A program made the position numbers and the translations under genes. A stretch of DNA of 23,347 nt from a virus: IMG/VR virus record IMGVR_UViG_3300017818_001862, positions 1 to 23,347 of that record; one strand, 5' to 3'. Positions 8,030 to 14,592 of the stretch are shown here, one piece after another (position 1 is the stretch's first letter; every line of letters begins with the position of its first letter). The notes under the pieces are model-generated. The model ran no database searches and had not been told where the DNA came from. It was given only the letters and a program-made list of their open reading frames with translations.

Positions 8030-8057
8030 TTGACATAAGCGTACATCGTGATAGAAT
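8030..8057 (+). promoter_or_regulatory. Sigma70-type early promoter P2 of the rightward accessory block
   Basis: The site reads TTGACA (8030-8035), a 16-bp spacer and TAGAAT (8052-8057). The expected transcript start is at about 8064, exactly on an ATG. Confidence 0.86.
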
Positions 8058-8063
8058 AGTATC

Positions 8064-8159
8064 ATGAATTATTGGAGTATGACAGTGAATCAACAAGTAC
8101 TACTCACAGCTTCTTCCATTCTCGTCTTCATGGCGGTTTGGTATTTGATCTTTAGTTAA
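8064..8159 (+). CDS. Very small single-helix membrane protein
   Basis: This open frame of 31 codons ends in a hydrophobic segment (LLTASSILVFMAVWYLIF) and then stops, the look of a phage micro-membrane protein. Three in-frame starts are possible: ATG 8064, at the predicted transcript start; ATG 8079; and GTG 8085, which has GGAG 7 bases upstream and would give 24 residues. It is the first frame after promoter P2. It has no known relatives that I recognise. Confidence 0.5.
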   Translation: MNYWSMTVNQQVLLTASSILVFMAVWYLIFS

Positions 8160-8179
8160 CAACCATAGGTATATATATT

Positions 8180-8380
8180 ATGTACGACGAAGATGTAGCA
8201 GCAGCAATGCAGGAACTTGAGTTAGCAGCCCGCCGCGAAAAGCGCAAGAATGCTAAAGCACTTAAGAACCTCACCAAGACTAAGTCAGACGACTTTGTAT
8301 TATATATCGACAGAGCCGAAGACTTCGATCTTGCTGAGATTGGTAGGGAGGATCTTTACTACCGTGGCGCAGACTATTAA
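8180..8380 (+). CDS. Hypothetical protein, charged
   Basis: This 66-residue protein has a strongly basic central stretch (residues about 18-34, RREKRKNAKALKNLTK) between an acidic helical N-terminus and an acidic C-terminus. No domain is recognised. There is no good ribosome-binding site before the ATG, only an AT-rich TATATATATT run. Its end overlaps the GTG of the next gene, so it is probably part of the P2 operon. Confidence 0.65.
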   Translation: MYDEDVAAAMQELELAARREKRKNAKALKNLTKTKSDDFVLYIDRAEDFDLAEIGREDLYYRGADY

Positions 8381-8546
8381 ACAACTGTTCGAATTATTTA
8401 TGGCTACAATAACATTCTCATTTATTGCGTTAATATTCTTTTTCGCAGTATTCCTTGGTATCGTAGCCAAAGTATTCGAAGTAGCGTTTAATAACGCCTT
8501 TCTTATTTCTATCGTATTATTGTGTATCTTATATGCACTCGCTTAG
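8364..8546 (+). CDS. Small membrane protein
   Basis: From the GTG at 8364 this is 60 residues, with two hydrophobic helices (about 14-34 and 40-58). GGGAGG lies about 12 bases before the GTG; the alternative ATG at 8400 gives 48 residues but has no ribosome-binding site. It overlaps the end of the preceding gene by 17 bases. The function is unknown; such two-helix proteins are common in T4-like accessory regions. Confidence 0.6.
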   Translation: MAQTIKQLFELFMATITFSFIALIFFFAVFLGIVAKVFEVAFNNAFLISIVLLCILYALA

Positions 8547-8557
8547 TGGAGTAGTAA

Positions 8558-8977
8558 ATGGATTTATATGTAAGCGGTCCTAGAGAAGGTAAAGTTCCAA
8601 CTTCACTGCAGGCATCAATTATGCTGGCTGCTAAATCCTTTGCACAACAACTCGGTATTAACCGACTTAAAACTTCAATTCAAATACGTGTACATCAAGA
8701 CATTGTCGTCGAGAAAGGTACTGCCACTGAAGGCCTATGTGAGTGCGTAGACCCTCGTACCTTCATTGTGGATATCGCCCTCTATGGCAATTGGCTAGGG
8801 GTACTAGCCCACGAGTTTGTACACATCAAACAGTTCGCAAGACGCGAGTTGGATCCTCAACTCTCGCGATGGAAAAATAAAAACTACGCTGATACAGATT
8901 ATTGGAATCAGCCTTGGGAGAAAGAAGCTCGACGGCTACAATACAAAATGGTCGAGCGATATGAGAAGGGAGAATAA
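8558..8977 (+). CDS. Zinc metallopeptidase-like protein (HExxH)
   Basis: This 139-residue protein carries HEFVH at 85-89 within a hydrophobic helix (GVLAHEFVHIKQ), the signature of zinc-binding gluzincin or SprT-like peptidases. A Glu in the later PWEKEARR motif (121 or 123) could be the third ligand. It is small, so it is a minimal protease domain or a zinc-site relative with unknown substrate. GGAG lies 6-7 bases before the ATG. Its stop codon is one base from tRNA-Arg. Confidence 0.78.
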   Translation: MDLYVSGPREGKVPTSLQASIMLAAKSFAQQLGINRLKTSIQIRVHQDIVVEKGTATEGLCECVDPRTFIVDIALYGNWLGVLAHEFVHIKQFARRELDPQLSRWKNKNYADTDYWNQPWEKEARRLQYKMVERYEKGE

Positions 8978-8978
8978 T

Positions 8979-9055
8979 GCGCTCGTAGCACAATTGGATA
9001 GTGCAACAGCCTTCTAAGCTGTAGGTTGTAGGTTCGAGTCCTACCGGGTGCGCCA
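8979..9055 (+). tRNA. tRNA-Arg (anticodon TCT)
   Basis: The cloverleaf is complete: acceptor GCGCTCG pairs with CGGGTGC using two wobble pairs, the D-arm is GCAC/GTGC, the anticodon stem is ACAGC/GCTGT around CTTCTAA, and the T-arm holds GTTCGAGTC. CCA is encoded. It reads AGA, and also AGG by wobble. Confidence 0.95.
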
Positions 9056-9086
9056 ATATTTAATTTTATTTTTCAAAGGATATATT

Positions 9087-9299
9087 ATGACACAGCATGA
9101 AATCGACACTTATCAATTCAAGTCAGGCCTCACTCACAAAGAAGCAGAGGCTCTCGTAGACAAGCTCGCAGATAAATATTTGAACGGCTATAGTGAAAAG
9201 AATGACACTGAGCTCTGTATCTCTATGCTCAAGGTGCATCTTTCTCGGTGTGTAAGGGACTATAAGGATCAGCGGACTATCGTGTCCTCCTGCATCTAA
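9087..9299 (+). CDS. Hypothetical protein
   Basis: This 70-residue protein is soluble and rich in charged residues (THKEAEALVDKLADKYLNGYSEKND) and probably helical. No domain is recognised. AAAGGA lies about 10 bases before the ATG, just after tRNA-Arg. It is followed 9 bases later by the coiled-coil gene, so it is probably co-transcribed with it. Confidence 0.7.
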   Translation: MTQHEIDTYQFKSGLTHKEAEALVDKLADKYLNGYSEKNDTELCISMLKVHLSRCVRDYKDQRTIVSSCI

Positions 9300-9308
9300 G
9301 GATATCAC

Positions 9309-9551
9309 GTGAGTGAGATCATCACATTAACGGATATCATTGAGAGTAAGATACGTAAAGAAAAAGAGCTCGAGCAATACTACGAACATTTGCAAGAGCT
9401 TCAGCGTAAAATTGCTTTCCTTGAGCAAGACCTTAAGATCACACTCACGTGTATTCGCATGATTGAAAACGAAACGGTTGTCGAAGTACAACCCTTTAAA
9501 GACGGAAAGGTATTGGACCTGAAAGATGAAAACAAAGACGAGAAAGACTAA
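9309..9551 (+). CDS. Small coiled-coil protein
   Basis: This 80-residue protein uses a GTG start with AAGGA 8 bases upstream. Residues about 10-52 form a heptad-like helix (ESKIRKEKELEQYYEHLQEL and onward), followed by an acidic tail ending DLKDENKDEKD. The function is unknown. Its stop is 4 bases before the next small gene. Confidence 0.7.
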   Translation: MSEIITLTDIIESKIRKEKELEQYYEHLQELQRKIAFLEQDLKITLTCIRMIENETVVEVQPFKDGKVLDLKDENKDEKD

Positions 9552-9555
9552 TCCC

Positions 9556-9669
9556 GTGGCGAAGAACATGGAAAAGTTTAATCGGCCTGCTACGTTCGTT
9601 GATCGTAAAAAGGCTGCGTCTCGTGGTTACTCAAAACACAAAGGAGCTTTATACTCGAATGAGTCGTAG
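9556..9669 (+). CDS. Very small basic protein
   Basis: This 37-residue protein uses a GTG start and reads MAKNMEKFNRPATFVDRKKA followed by a Lys/Arg/Gly-rich tail (SRGYSKHKGALYSNES). It is strongly basic. Short proteins of this composition recur in marine T4-like phages next to nucleotide-metabolism genes. The frame fills the gap between its neighbours and ends inside the start of the deaminase gene (11-base overlap), which supports it. An ATG at 9568 is an alternative start. Confidence 0.6.
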   Translation: MAKNMEKFNRPATFVDRKKAASRGYSKHKGALYSNES

Positions 9670-10165
9670 ATGGGATCGCCGATTCTTAAGTTTGGCGCGT
9701 GAGATTTCTTCTTGGAGTAAAGACCCTAGCACACAAGTCGGTGCTGTTGTAGTAAATGACGACAGGCGGGTCCTTGCGACTGGATACAACGGTTTCCCTC
9801 GTGGCATCGTTGACAAAAAGAGTAGGCTCGAAAACAAAGAAGAAAAGTACCGGTATACTGTGCACGCTGAAATGAATGCGATTTACAATGCAGCTGATGC
9901 CGGTGTTTCTTTGAGAGGAGCAACCCTGTATATCTGGGGATTGCCCGTTTGCTCTGAGTGTTCAAAGGGCGTAATCAGTAGTGGTATCACCCGTATAGTG
10001 ATGCCTAAAAGCAATAAATATCCTGAGAAGTGGATGGACTCATTTACTCATTCGGCAGCCATGTTTGATGAGGCTGGTGTGAGTTATGAGTTTCGATCTT
10101 GGGATAAGAAAGGAGGACAAAATGACAGTTCGACACAGCGAGATTCGACGAGAGAAAACACATGA
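9659..10165 (+). CDS. Deoxycytidylate (dCMP) deaminase-like protein
   Basis: This 168-residue protein belongs to the zinc-dependent cytidine/dCMP deaminase family. It has H69-A-E71 in the HAEMNAIYNAA motif and C98-S-E-C101 in PVCSEC as the zinc ligands and catalytic Glu. The N-terminal WDRRFLSLAREISSWSKDPS and ATGYNGFPRG segments are typical of dCMP deaminases, which make dUMP for thymidylate synthesis. The ATG at 9659 is chosen because AAGGAG lies 12-13 bases upstream and the family N-terminus starts here. It overlaps the next gene by 44 bases. Confidence 0.9.
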   Translation: MSRRWDRRFLSLAREISSWSKDPSTQVGAVVVNDDRRVLATGYNGFPRGIVDKKSRLENKEEKYRYTVHAEMNAIYNAADAGVSLRGATLYIWGLPVCSECSKGVISSGITRIVMPKSNKYPEKWMDSFTHSAAMFDEAGVSYEFRSWDKKGGQNDSSTQRDSTRENT

Positions 10166-10304
10166 CGGCGAAGTTTATGTAGTCGACCTGTGGGAAGATG
10201 GTAAGCTTGTTCAGACCCGCAGACTCGACGGCAAAAGCTTTTACTACGCTGAGGATGTTTCTCGAAACTGGGACAACGGATTAATACAGCAGCTCAATGG
10301 ATAA
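10122..10304 (+). CDS. Hypothetical protein, small beta-rich
   Basis: This 60-residue protein starts at the ATG preceded by AGGAGG, a near-perfect ribosome-binding site inside the 3' end of the deaminase gene. The sequence looks like alternating strands (GEVYVVDLWEDGKLVQTRRL). No family is recognised. It overlaps the next gene by 8 bases. Confidence 0.7.
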   Translation: MTVRHSEIRREKTHDGEVYVVDLWEDGKLVQTRRLDGKSFYYAEDVSRNWDNGLIQQLNG

Positions 10305-10515
10305 GTCTTTAGAAGAATTGTGGTCTCTACTTGAGTCACACGATTGGTACTACAATTATAGTGACGACCATCGCTATTACGTAAAAGGTTCCAACGAAAG
10401 AAAGGTATTACAATCGATGGTCCAAGAAAACGGAAAGCTTCTTCGTCTATATGAGGACTACGCTAATTTCGTTTTCAATAAGGCGGAAAAGCCGGACATT
10501 GACGACTATAGATAA
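10297..10515 (+). CDS. Hypothetical protein
   Basis: This 72-residue acidic, aromatic-rich protein (ELWSLLESHDWYYNYSDDHR) is probably helical. No domain is recognised. It overlaps the upstream gene by 8 bases and the sulfotransferase-like gene by one (TAATG), so it is translated as part of a tightly coupled run. Confidence 0.7.
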   Translation: MDKSLEELWSLLESHDWYYNYSDDHRYYVKGSNERKVLQSMVQENGKLLRLYEDYANFVFNKAEKPDIDDYR

Positions 10516-11069
10516 TGTATGGGCATTTCATTATTGTAGGATTACAAAGAACAGGAACGAATTGGATACACTCCAACCTTGTTCAAAACTTTGGTAATCG
10601 ATATGGTAATCAAAAATACGATCACTGGAAACATCTAACGCCGCTCGGTGGTAATCGCGAGTATTGGCCAAATCGAACAGAGATGCTACTCGATCGTTTG
10701 AAATTGCGTGACAACGTTTTTTACGTTGCTACTCAAAAGCCATTTGACTTATGGCTCTCATCGCTTGACCGGTTTAGTGCTAACTATTGGGAAACCCACG
10801 GCCACGGTGAGGCCTCACCACGTAACGGTGGTGGTAAGCGCGCTCAAATAAAGGTATGGAATGCCTGGGAAGAGTGGAAGAACCAACAGTTAGGTAAACC
10901 AAACTTTTATTACCATACATATACGGACTGGTTGGAAAACTGGCAAACGTATTTTGAAGAGATAAAAGAAATTACTGGGTGGGAACAAAAAACCGAGGAG
11001 TGGGAAAACGTACCTCGAGTAAGTAACTCACCTAATTTTGACATAACGAGGTACATCAAAAATGGATAA
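10515..11069 (+). CDS. Sulfotransferase-like protein
   Basis: This 184-residue protein has a P-loop-like motif at its N-terminus, VGLQRTGTNWIHSNL (residues 8-22), matching the 5'-phosphosulfate-binding loop of PAPS-dependent sulfotransferases. A later VATQKPFDLWLSSLDRF segment (about 71-87) fits the 3'-phosphate-binding motif. It is shorter than cellular enzymes (250-300 aa). The likely substrate is a host or virion surface glycan, inferred from nearby glycan-type enzymes. It is translationally coupled to both neighbours. Confidence 0.78.
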   Translation: MYGHFIIVGLQRTGTNWIHSNLVQNFGNRYGNQKYDHWKHLTPLGGNREYWPNRTEMLLDRLKLRDNVFYVATQKPFDLWLSSLDRFSANYWETHGHGEASPRNGGGKRAQIKVWNAWEEWKNQQLGKPNFYYHTYTDWLENWQTYFEEIKEITGWEQKTEEWENVPRVSNSPNFDITRYIKNG

Positions 11070-11286
11070 TCCAGTAGATAACGTAGTAAATATCGGTACT
11101 CAGTATCGTGTGAATCCGGCCGTAAAGACCGACATGACAACTCAGGAAAAGAGTGTCCAACGGACTTACACTACGGGCAATGGAGATTACCACGTCCGAG
11201 AAATTAATTACTCAGTTACTTGGTACGAAGCGAATGGTAAAGCTTATACATATAGCACGAGTCAAGTATTCGATAGAACAGTTTAA
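11062..11286 (+). CDS. Hypothetical protein
   Basis: This 74-residue Thr/Tyr/Val-rich protein is probably beta-structured (HVREINYSVTWYEANGKAYT). No domain is recognised. It overlaps the sulfotransferase-like gene by 8 bases and is followed after 11 bases by another small gene. Confidence 0.68.
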   Translation: MDNPVDNVVNIGTQYRVNPAVKTDMTTQEKSVQRTYTTGNGDYHVREINYSVTWYEANGKAYTYSTSQVFDRTV

Positions 11287-11297
11287 GGAAAATTTGT

Positions 11298-11489
11298 ATG
11301 TCTGCAAAGAAAGTAAGAATCGTATATACCCACCCTAACGATCCGAGCAAAACGCTCGAGACCGCTGGTTGGTATTTCGAAGAACAGAATGACGATGGTG
11401 GAACGACTGTTACTATTCGTCGTGTCGATGGGATGTTGATTGACTTCCCCAAAAGTTTAATCATTGAGCAACACGATTTGCCTGGATAA
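11298..11489 (+). CDS. Hypothetical protein
   Basis: This 63-residue protein looks like a small beta domain (KKVRIVYTHPNDPSKTLETA, then TTVTIRRVDGMLIDFP). No family is recognised. AAGGA lies before the ATG, and the stop is 2 bases from the next ATG. Confidence 0.68.
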   Translation: MSAKKVRIVYTHPNDPSKTLETAGWYFEEQNDDGGTTVTIRRVDGMLIDFPKSLIIEQHDLPG

Positions 11490-11491
11490 TT

Positions 11492-11749
11492 ATGAAACCA
11501 AAACTTGATTATGAGTGGTACCCTGAAAATTTTGACTGGTATGTAAAATGGGCTGCAACAGTTTGTATGCTTTTGGCAATGACTGCTCGCGCTGCCGGCG
11601 TTGATTACCGAGTTTTCGATTTAGCTATTGGTACATTAGGTGTAATCCTATGGCTATGGGTATCAGTGATGTGGAATGATAGAGCGCTGATTATATTGAA
11701 TGCGACCTCGGCCGTTCTACTTGGATCTACACTTTTAAGAGAATGGTAA
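11492..11749 (+). CDS. Small membrane protein, probably three helices
   Basis: This 85-residue protein has an acidic aromatic N-terminus (about 18 residues) and hydrophobic segments at about 19-36, 42-59 and 65-81. No family is recognised. Its stop overlaps the start of the second sulfotransferase-like gene (TAATG). Confidence 0.68.
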   Translation: MKPKLDYEWYPENFDWYVKWAATVCMLLAMTARAAGVDYRVFDLAIGTLGVILWLWVSVMWNDRALIILNATSAVLLGSTLLREW

Positions 11750-12465
11750 TGAAGCTAGACACCCAAGACTTGATGAAAAATTTTCAAGCGGTAGCTAATT
11801 CATTTTTGCCCGTGGGTGAGACTGAAAGCAATGGCTACCTCAAAATACATAGGCCACCACCCACCTTTATCGAGTGTCGATGTCAATGGTGTGACGAACT
11901 CAAGTGGCCACTCATGTATGACCTTGATGGTGAGCAATGCTGGTTTGAAATTCCTCGCAGTTGTTCTGTTACGGTAAAGGAATCGCATCCCGATCGCTTT
12001 CAGGTTTTTCGTTCTGAGCCTCATTACAAAACTCTGTTAGATAAGAAACCTATCGTGGTGTTTAGTGATCCTATTGATCGCTTTATTTCATGCATTAACG
12101 CTTATCTCATTGAAGGCCAGCGCTATTGGAACTATGGCCATCAGATTGCTACGACAAATAATGTAAATCTTTTTGCTATGACAATCCAAGAGCGAGTGAA
12201 TTGGTTTATGGATAACGTAGATAAGGTTACATCTCAACAGCAAGTGCATCACTTCCAACCTCAAGTGTTGTTTGTTGATGTAAAAAACTTCAGTGAGTTT
12301 ACGTTTGTTTGGAAGCATGATGTAGGAAAATTCTTTGGTACAGACGAAGTCATGAACAAGACAGATCGACAAATAGAAATAAATAATTTCTCCGATCGTC
12401 ACCTCGAGTTCCTCAAAGATTATTATAAAGACGATTACGCCTTTATCGAAAAGCACGGAGTATAG
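11749..12465 (+). CDS. Sulfotransferase-like protein, carbohydrate sulfotransferase type
   Basis: This 238-residue protein fits the Sulfotransfer_2 pattern. It has EIPRSCSVTVKE (about 67-78) at the position of the 5'-phosphosulfate loop, VFSDPIDRFISCINAY (104-119) as the 3'-phosphate motif, HHFQPQ (167-172) like the H-x-x-PQ of carbohydrate sulfotransferases, and a C-terminal FLKDYYKDDYAFIE, like their Y-x-x-D-x-x-F ending. A C-x-C-x-x-C cluster at 44-49 is unusual. The ATG at 11749 forms TAATG with the upstream stop; an ATG at 11743 is an alternative. The stop TAG lies inside tRNA-Pro. Confidence 0.78.
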   Translation: MKLDTQDLMKNFQAVANSFLPVGETESNGYLKIHRPPPTFIECRCQWCDELKWPLMYDLDGEQCWFEIPRSCSVTVKESHPDRFQVFRSEPHYKTLLDKKPIVVFSDPIDRFISCINAYLIEGQRYWNYGHQIATTNNVNLFAMTIQERVNWFMDNVDKVTSQQQVHHFQPQVLFVDVKNFSEFTFVWKHDVGKFFGTDEVMNKTDRQIEINNFSDRHLEFLKDYYKDDYAFIEKHGV

Positions 12466-12532
12466 CTCAGCTTGGTAGAGCACCTGCTTTGGGAGCAGGG
12501 GGTCGTAGGTTCGAATCCTGCTTCTCCGACCA
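12456..12532 (+). tRNA. tRNA-Pro (anticodon TGG)
   Basis: The cloverleaf is complete: acceptor CGGAGTA pairs with the TTCTCCG side (one mismatch), the D-arm is GCTC/GAGC, the anticodon stem is CCTGC/GCAGG around TTTGGGA, and the T-loop is TTCGAAT. CCA is encoded. The first 10 bases lie inside the upstream coding sequence, whose TAG stop is part of the tRNA. Confidence 0.96.
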
Positions 12533-12544
12533 ACAAGGAAGACC

Positions 12545-12721
12545 ATGAAAAACGAAGTTGTAAAAGTTATTTACAAGCACTGGCAAAAGGATATACAGCT
12601 TGAAGCAATAGGCAAGCTTATCCCTGTCAACCCACAAAGTGAACGTATTGTGGTCATGCAAGACGATGGTAAATTCGAAGATATTATTAAAGACACCATC
12701 GTAGAAATAACGCCGCTATAG
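12545..12721 (+). CDS. Hypothetical protein between two tRNAs
   Basis: This 58-residue protein runs from ATG 12545 to a TAG at 12719-12721. It is a charged, probably beta-rich small domain (MKNEVVKVIYKHWQKDIQLE, then SERIVVMQDDGKFEDIIKDT). An AAGGA ribosome-binding site (12535-12539) lies between the tRNA-Pro CCA and the ATG. Its last 10 bases are the first 10 of tRNA-Thr. No family is recognised. The protein is shorter than the tRNA spacing would require by chance and uses codons like its neighbours. Confidence 0.72.
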   Translation: MKNEVVKVIYKHWQKDIQLEAIGKLIPVNPQSERIVVMQDDGKFEDIIKDTIVEITPL

Positions 12722-12787
12722 CTCAGCAGGCAGAGCAGCTGATTTGTAATCAGCAGGTCCCGAGTTCGATTCTTGGTGGCGGCACCA
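12712..12787 (+). tRNA. tRNA-Thr (anticodon TGT)
   Basis: The cloverleaf is complete: acceptor GCCGCTA pairs with TGGCGGC, the D-arm is GCTC/GAGC, the anticodon stem is GCTGA/TCAGC around TTTGTAA, and the T-loop is TTCGATT. CCA is encoded. Its 5' end overlaps the stop of the 58-residue gene. Confidence 0.96.
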
Positions 12788-12804
12788 TTATCTAAGGAGA
12801 ACGT

Positions 12805-12966
12805 ATGATAGCCGAAGCAATTGTAGGCACGTTTATTGTTTTTATTGTGTCAATAGTTTTTGCTGCACTAGCAATGGTCACTTACGAGGTTTACAAGCTG
12901 ATTAAATTTGACACACAACTACATGGCGTTAAAGCTGATATAAATAAGAAAAAATCTATAGAATGA
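12805..12966 (+). CDS. Small single-helix membrane protein
   Basis: This 53-residue protein has an N-terminal membrane helix (about residues 5-31, AIVGTFIVFIVSIVFAALAM) and a basic C-terminus (DINKKKSIE). AAGGAG is 6-8 bases before the ATG, directly after tRNA-Thr. No family is recognised. Confidence 0.68.
   Translation: MIAEAIVGTFIVFIVSIVFAALAMVTYEVYKLIKFDTQLHGVKADINKKKSIE
12939..12946 (+). promoter_or_regulatory. Possible late promoter box (TATAAATA)
   Basis: An exact TATAAATA lies near the 3' end of the small membrane-protein gene, about 30 bases before the methyltransferase start. It could give the methyltransferase-glycosyltransferase pair late expression. A chance match cannot be excluded. 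Confidence 0.4.
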
Positions 12967-12976
12967 GGAATGAGCT

Positions 12977-13744
12977 TTGCGTATTATTATTACTGATGGG
13001 TCAACTGAAATAAAGTATAAGAAGACTCAGTTTACGCCAATTAATGTACCACCCACCACATACTATGTTCCCGAGTATGCTCAAGATCGACCAGCCGCCC
13101 GTACAATCCTTCGTGGATTTATGTATGAGCAGCTAACGCACTCGTTTATTCAACACATTTGTGCTACCTATCCTGGCAATTCAATGATTCATGCCGGTAC
13201 ATTCTTTGGTGATATGCTTCCTTCCTTTTCGGCAGCCAACGCCGATGGTAAAGTTTACGCGTTTGAGCCTGTTCTTGAGAATTATTTCCTTGCCAACATG
13301 TGTGTACAAACAAACAAGCTCGCCAATGTATCTCTCTTTAATGGTGCGCTGTCTAATGAAGTCGGCACTCTTCTTATTGATACCGTATTGCAAGAAAAGC
13401 ATGCAGGTGGGGCTTCTAAAATTTCAGACACCGGCCTTGTTTGTACCAGCTATACAATCGACATGTTCGATATTAAAGACATCGTATTGATTCACCTTGA
13501 TGTCGAAGGATGGGAAGCTCGAGCTCTTCAAGGCGCAATGAAAACACTCAAGAAGAAAAGACCAATCCTTGCGCTTGAAGATTACAATGTATCATGTATG
13601 GAACTACTCGAAGGTATTGATTACGAACTCGTTGGAGAGATTCCTGGCCTTAAACTTTGGGCACCATCTGATAATCCCGATTACATTAAGACGATTAACG
13701 AATTTCTAGCGCGAGAGCGTGCCCGAGGAACACTGACAAGTTAA
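12977..13744 (+). CDS. FkbM family methyltransferase
   Basis: This 255-residue protein carries the SAM-binding motif IHAGTFFGDMLPSF (about 71-84), the acidic strand VYAFEPV (93-99) and the later IHLDVEGWEARALQGA block (about 162-177), all typical of FkbM methyltransferases, which usually O-methylate sugars or small molecules. The only in-frame start before the conserved region is TTG at 12977, with AGGA nearby; the nearby ATG at 12970 is out of frame. It is followed 3 bases later by a glycosyltransferase-like gene, and the two probably act on the same glycan. Confidence 0.88.
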   Translation: MRIIITDGSTEIKYKKTQFTPINVPPTTYYVPEYAQDRPAARTILRGFMYEQLTHSFIQHICATYPGNSMIHAGTFFGDMLPSFSAANADGKVYAFEPVLENYFLANMCVQTNKLANVSLFNGALSNEVGTLLIDTVLQEKHAGGASKISDTGLVCTSYTIDMFDIKDIVLIHLDVEGWEARALQGAMKTLKKKRPILALEDYNVSCMELLEGIDYELVGEIPGLKLWAPSDNPDYIKTINEFLARERARGTLTS

Positions 13745-13747
13745 ATT

Positions 13748-14590
13748 ATGATTGAGAAAATGAAAGGATTCCCGCCATGTCGGGTAATCAACTTGAGAGA
13801 ATGTGAAGATCGTCGACAATATATGCAAACCGAGTTCGCTCGGCTAGGCATTACCGATTATCAAATTGATCAATACGAAAGATTTGAGAAAGGAGATATT
13901 GATGTCATTGGCGAACCAGACGTGCTCGACACGATCGACCTCGGCCCAACCACTTCTCATTTAATGACAATTAAAAAATGGTACGAAGAGACTGACGACG
14001 AAATGGTCGCGATCTTTGAAGACGATTGTGATTTCGGTGTGATAGACCTGTGGCCATTTAAATTCCAAGAACTGCTCGATCGAATGGGTCCATTGTGGGA
14101 TGGGATTTCGCTTTGTGTAATGCATGAAGGATGGCCTGTCATGTATCCACGACATCGCAATGGATTTGATCATGGTCTACAATGCTATATCATTAAGAGA
14201 CATTACGCTAAAAAGATTATTGATTGGTATTTCTATGACAAGAGAACTGTTCACTTTAAAATGCCATACATCACAAGACAGGCTGCTCCAAAAGATGGGC
14301 CGAGATCTGGTGATTTTAAAAAGTGGCCGGCAACGATTGAAAATGTCGTGTTTGGTTTAGGGTATTTCTATATCTACCCAATATTCAACCATGCAATACA
14401 TAAGTTCCCTACCACAACCGAGCATTGCGATGCAAATGGCGATTACGAGAATGTCGCCGAGAGAAGTTATGATTATATCTATGAGTGGTGGAGAAAGAAG
14501 GGGCAACACGCAACCCTAGATCAATTATTTGATTACGATTGGTGTTGCTCCGGTAATCAGACGTTTAATAACGTCATGCCAATAGACTAA
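13748..14590 (+). CDS. Glycosyltransferase family 25-like protein
   Basis: This 280-residue protein begins with CRVINLRECEDRRQYMQTEF (about 11-30), the INL-x-x-xxDRR pattern of GT25 (LPS-type galactosyltransferase) enzymes. It then has a TTSHLMTIKKW segment (about 68-78) and the metal-binding VAIFEDDCDF (about 87-96, EDD at 91-93). The rest is rich in aromatic residues and ends with cysteines. GT25 enzymes transfer sugars to lipopolysaccharide or protein. The acceptor here, whether virion, phage DNA or host surface, is unknown. Confidence 0.78.
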   Translation: MIEKMKGFPPCRVINLRECEDRRQYMQTEFARLGITDYQIDQYERFEKGDIDVIGEPDVLDTIDLGPTTSHLMTIKKWYEETDDEMVAIFEDDCDFGVIDLWPFKFQELLDRMGPLWDGISLCVMHEGWPVMYPRHRNGFDHGLQCYIIKRHYAKKIIDWYFYDKRTVHFKMPYITRQAAPKDGPRSGDFKKWPATIENVVFGLGYFYIYPIFNHAIHKFPTTTEHCDANGDYENVAERSYDYIYEWWRKKGQHATLDQLFDYDWCCSGNQTFNNVMPID

Positions 14591-14592
14591 GT

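Noticed and set aside
8826-9056. Leftward open frame across tRNA-Arg
   Set aside because: It is antisense to the tRNA; the AHPVGLEPTTYSL-type peptide is a typical tRNA translation artefact.
12088-12661. Leftward open frames across tRNA-Pro
   Set aside because: They run antisense through a tRNA and a supported gene; the peptide containing SRIRTYDPLLPKQ is the common artefact of translating a tRNA backwards.
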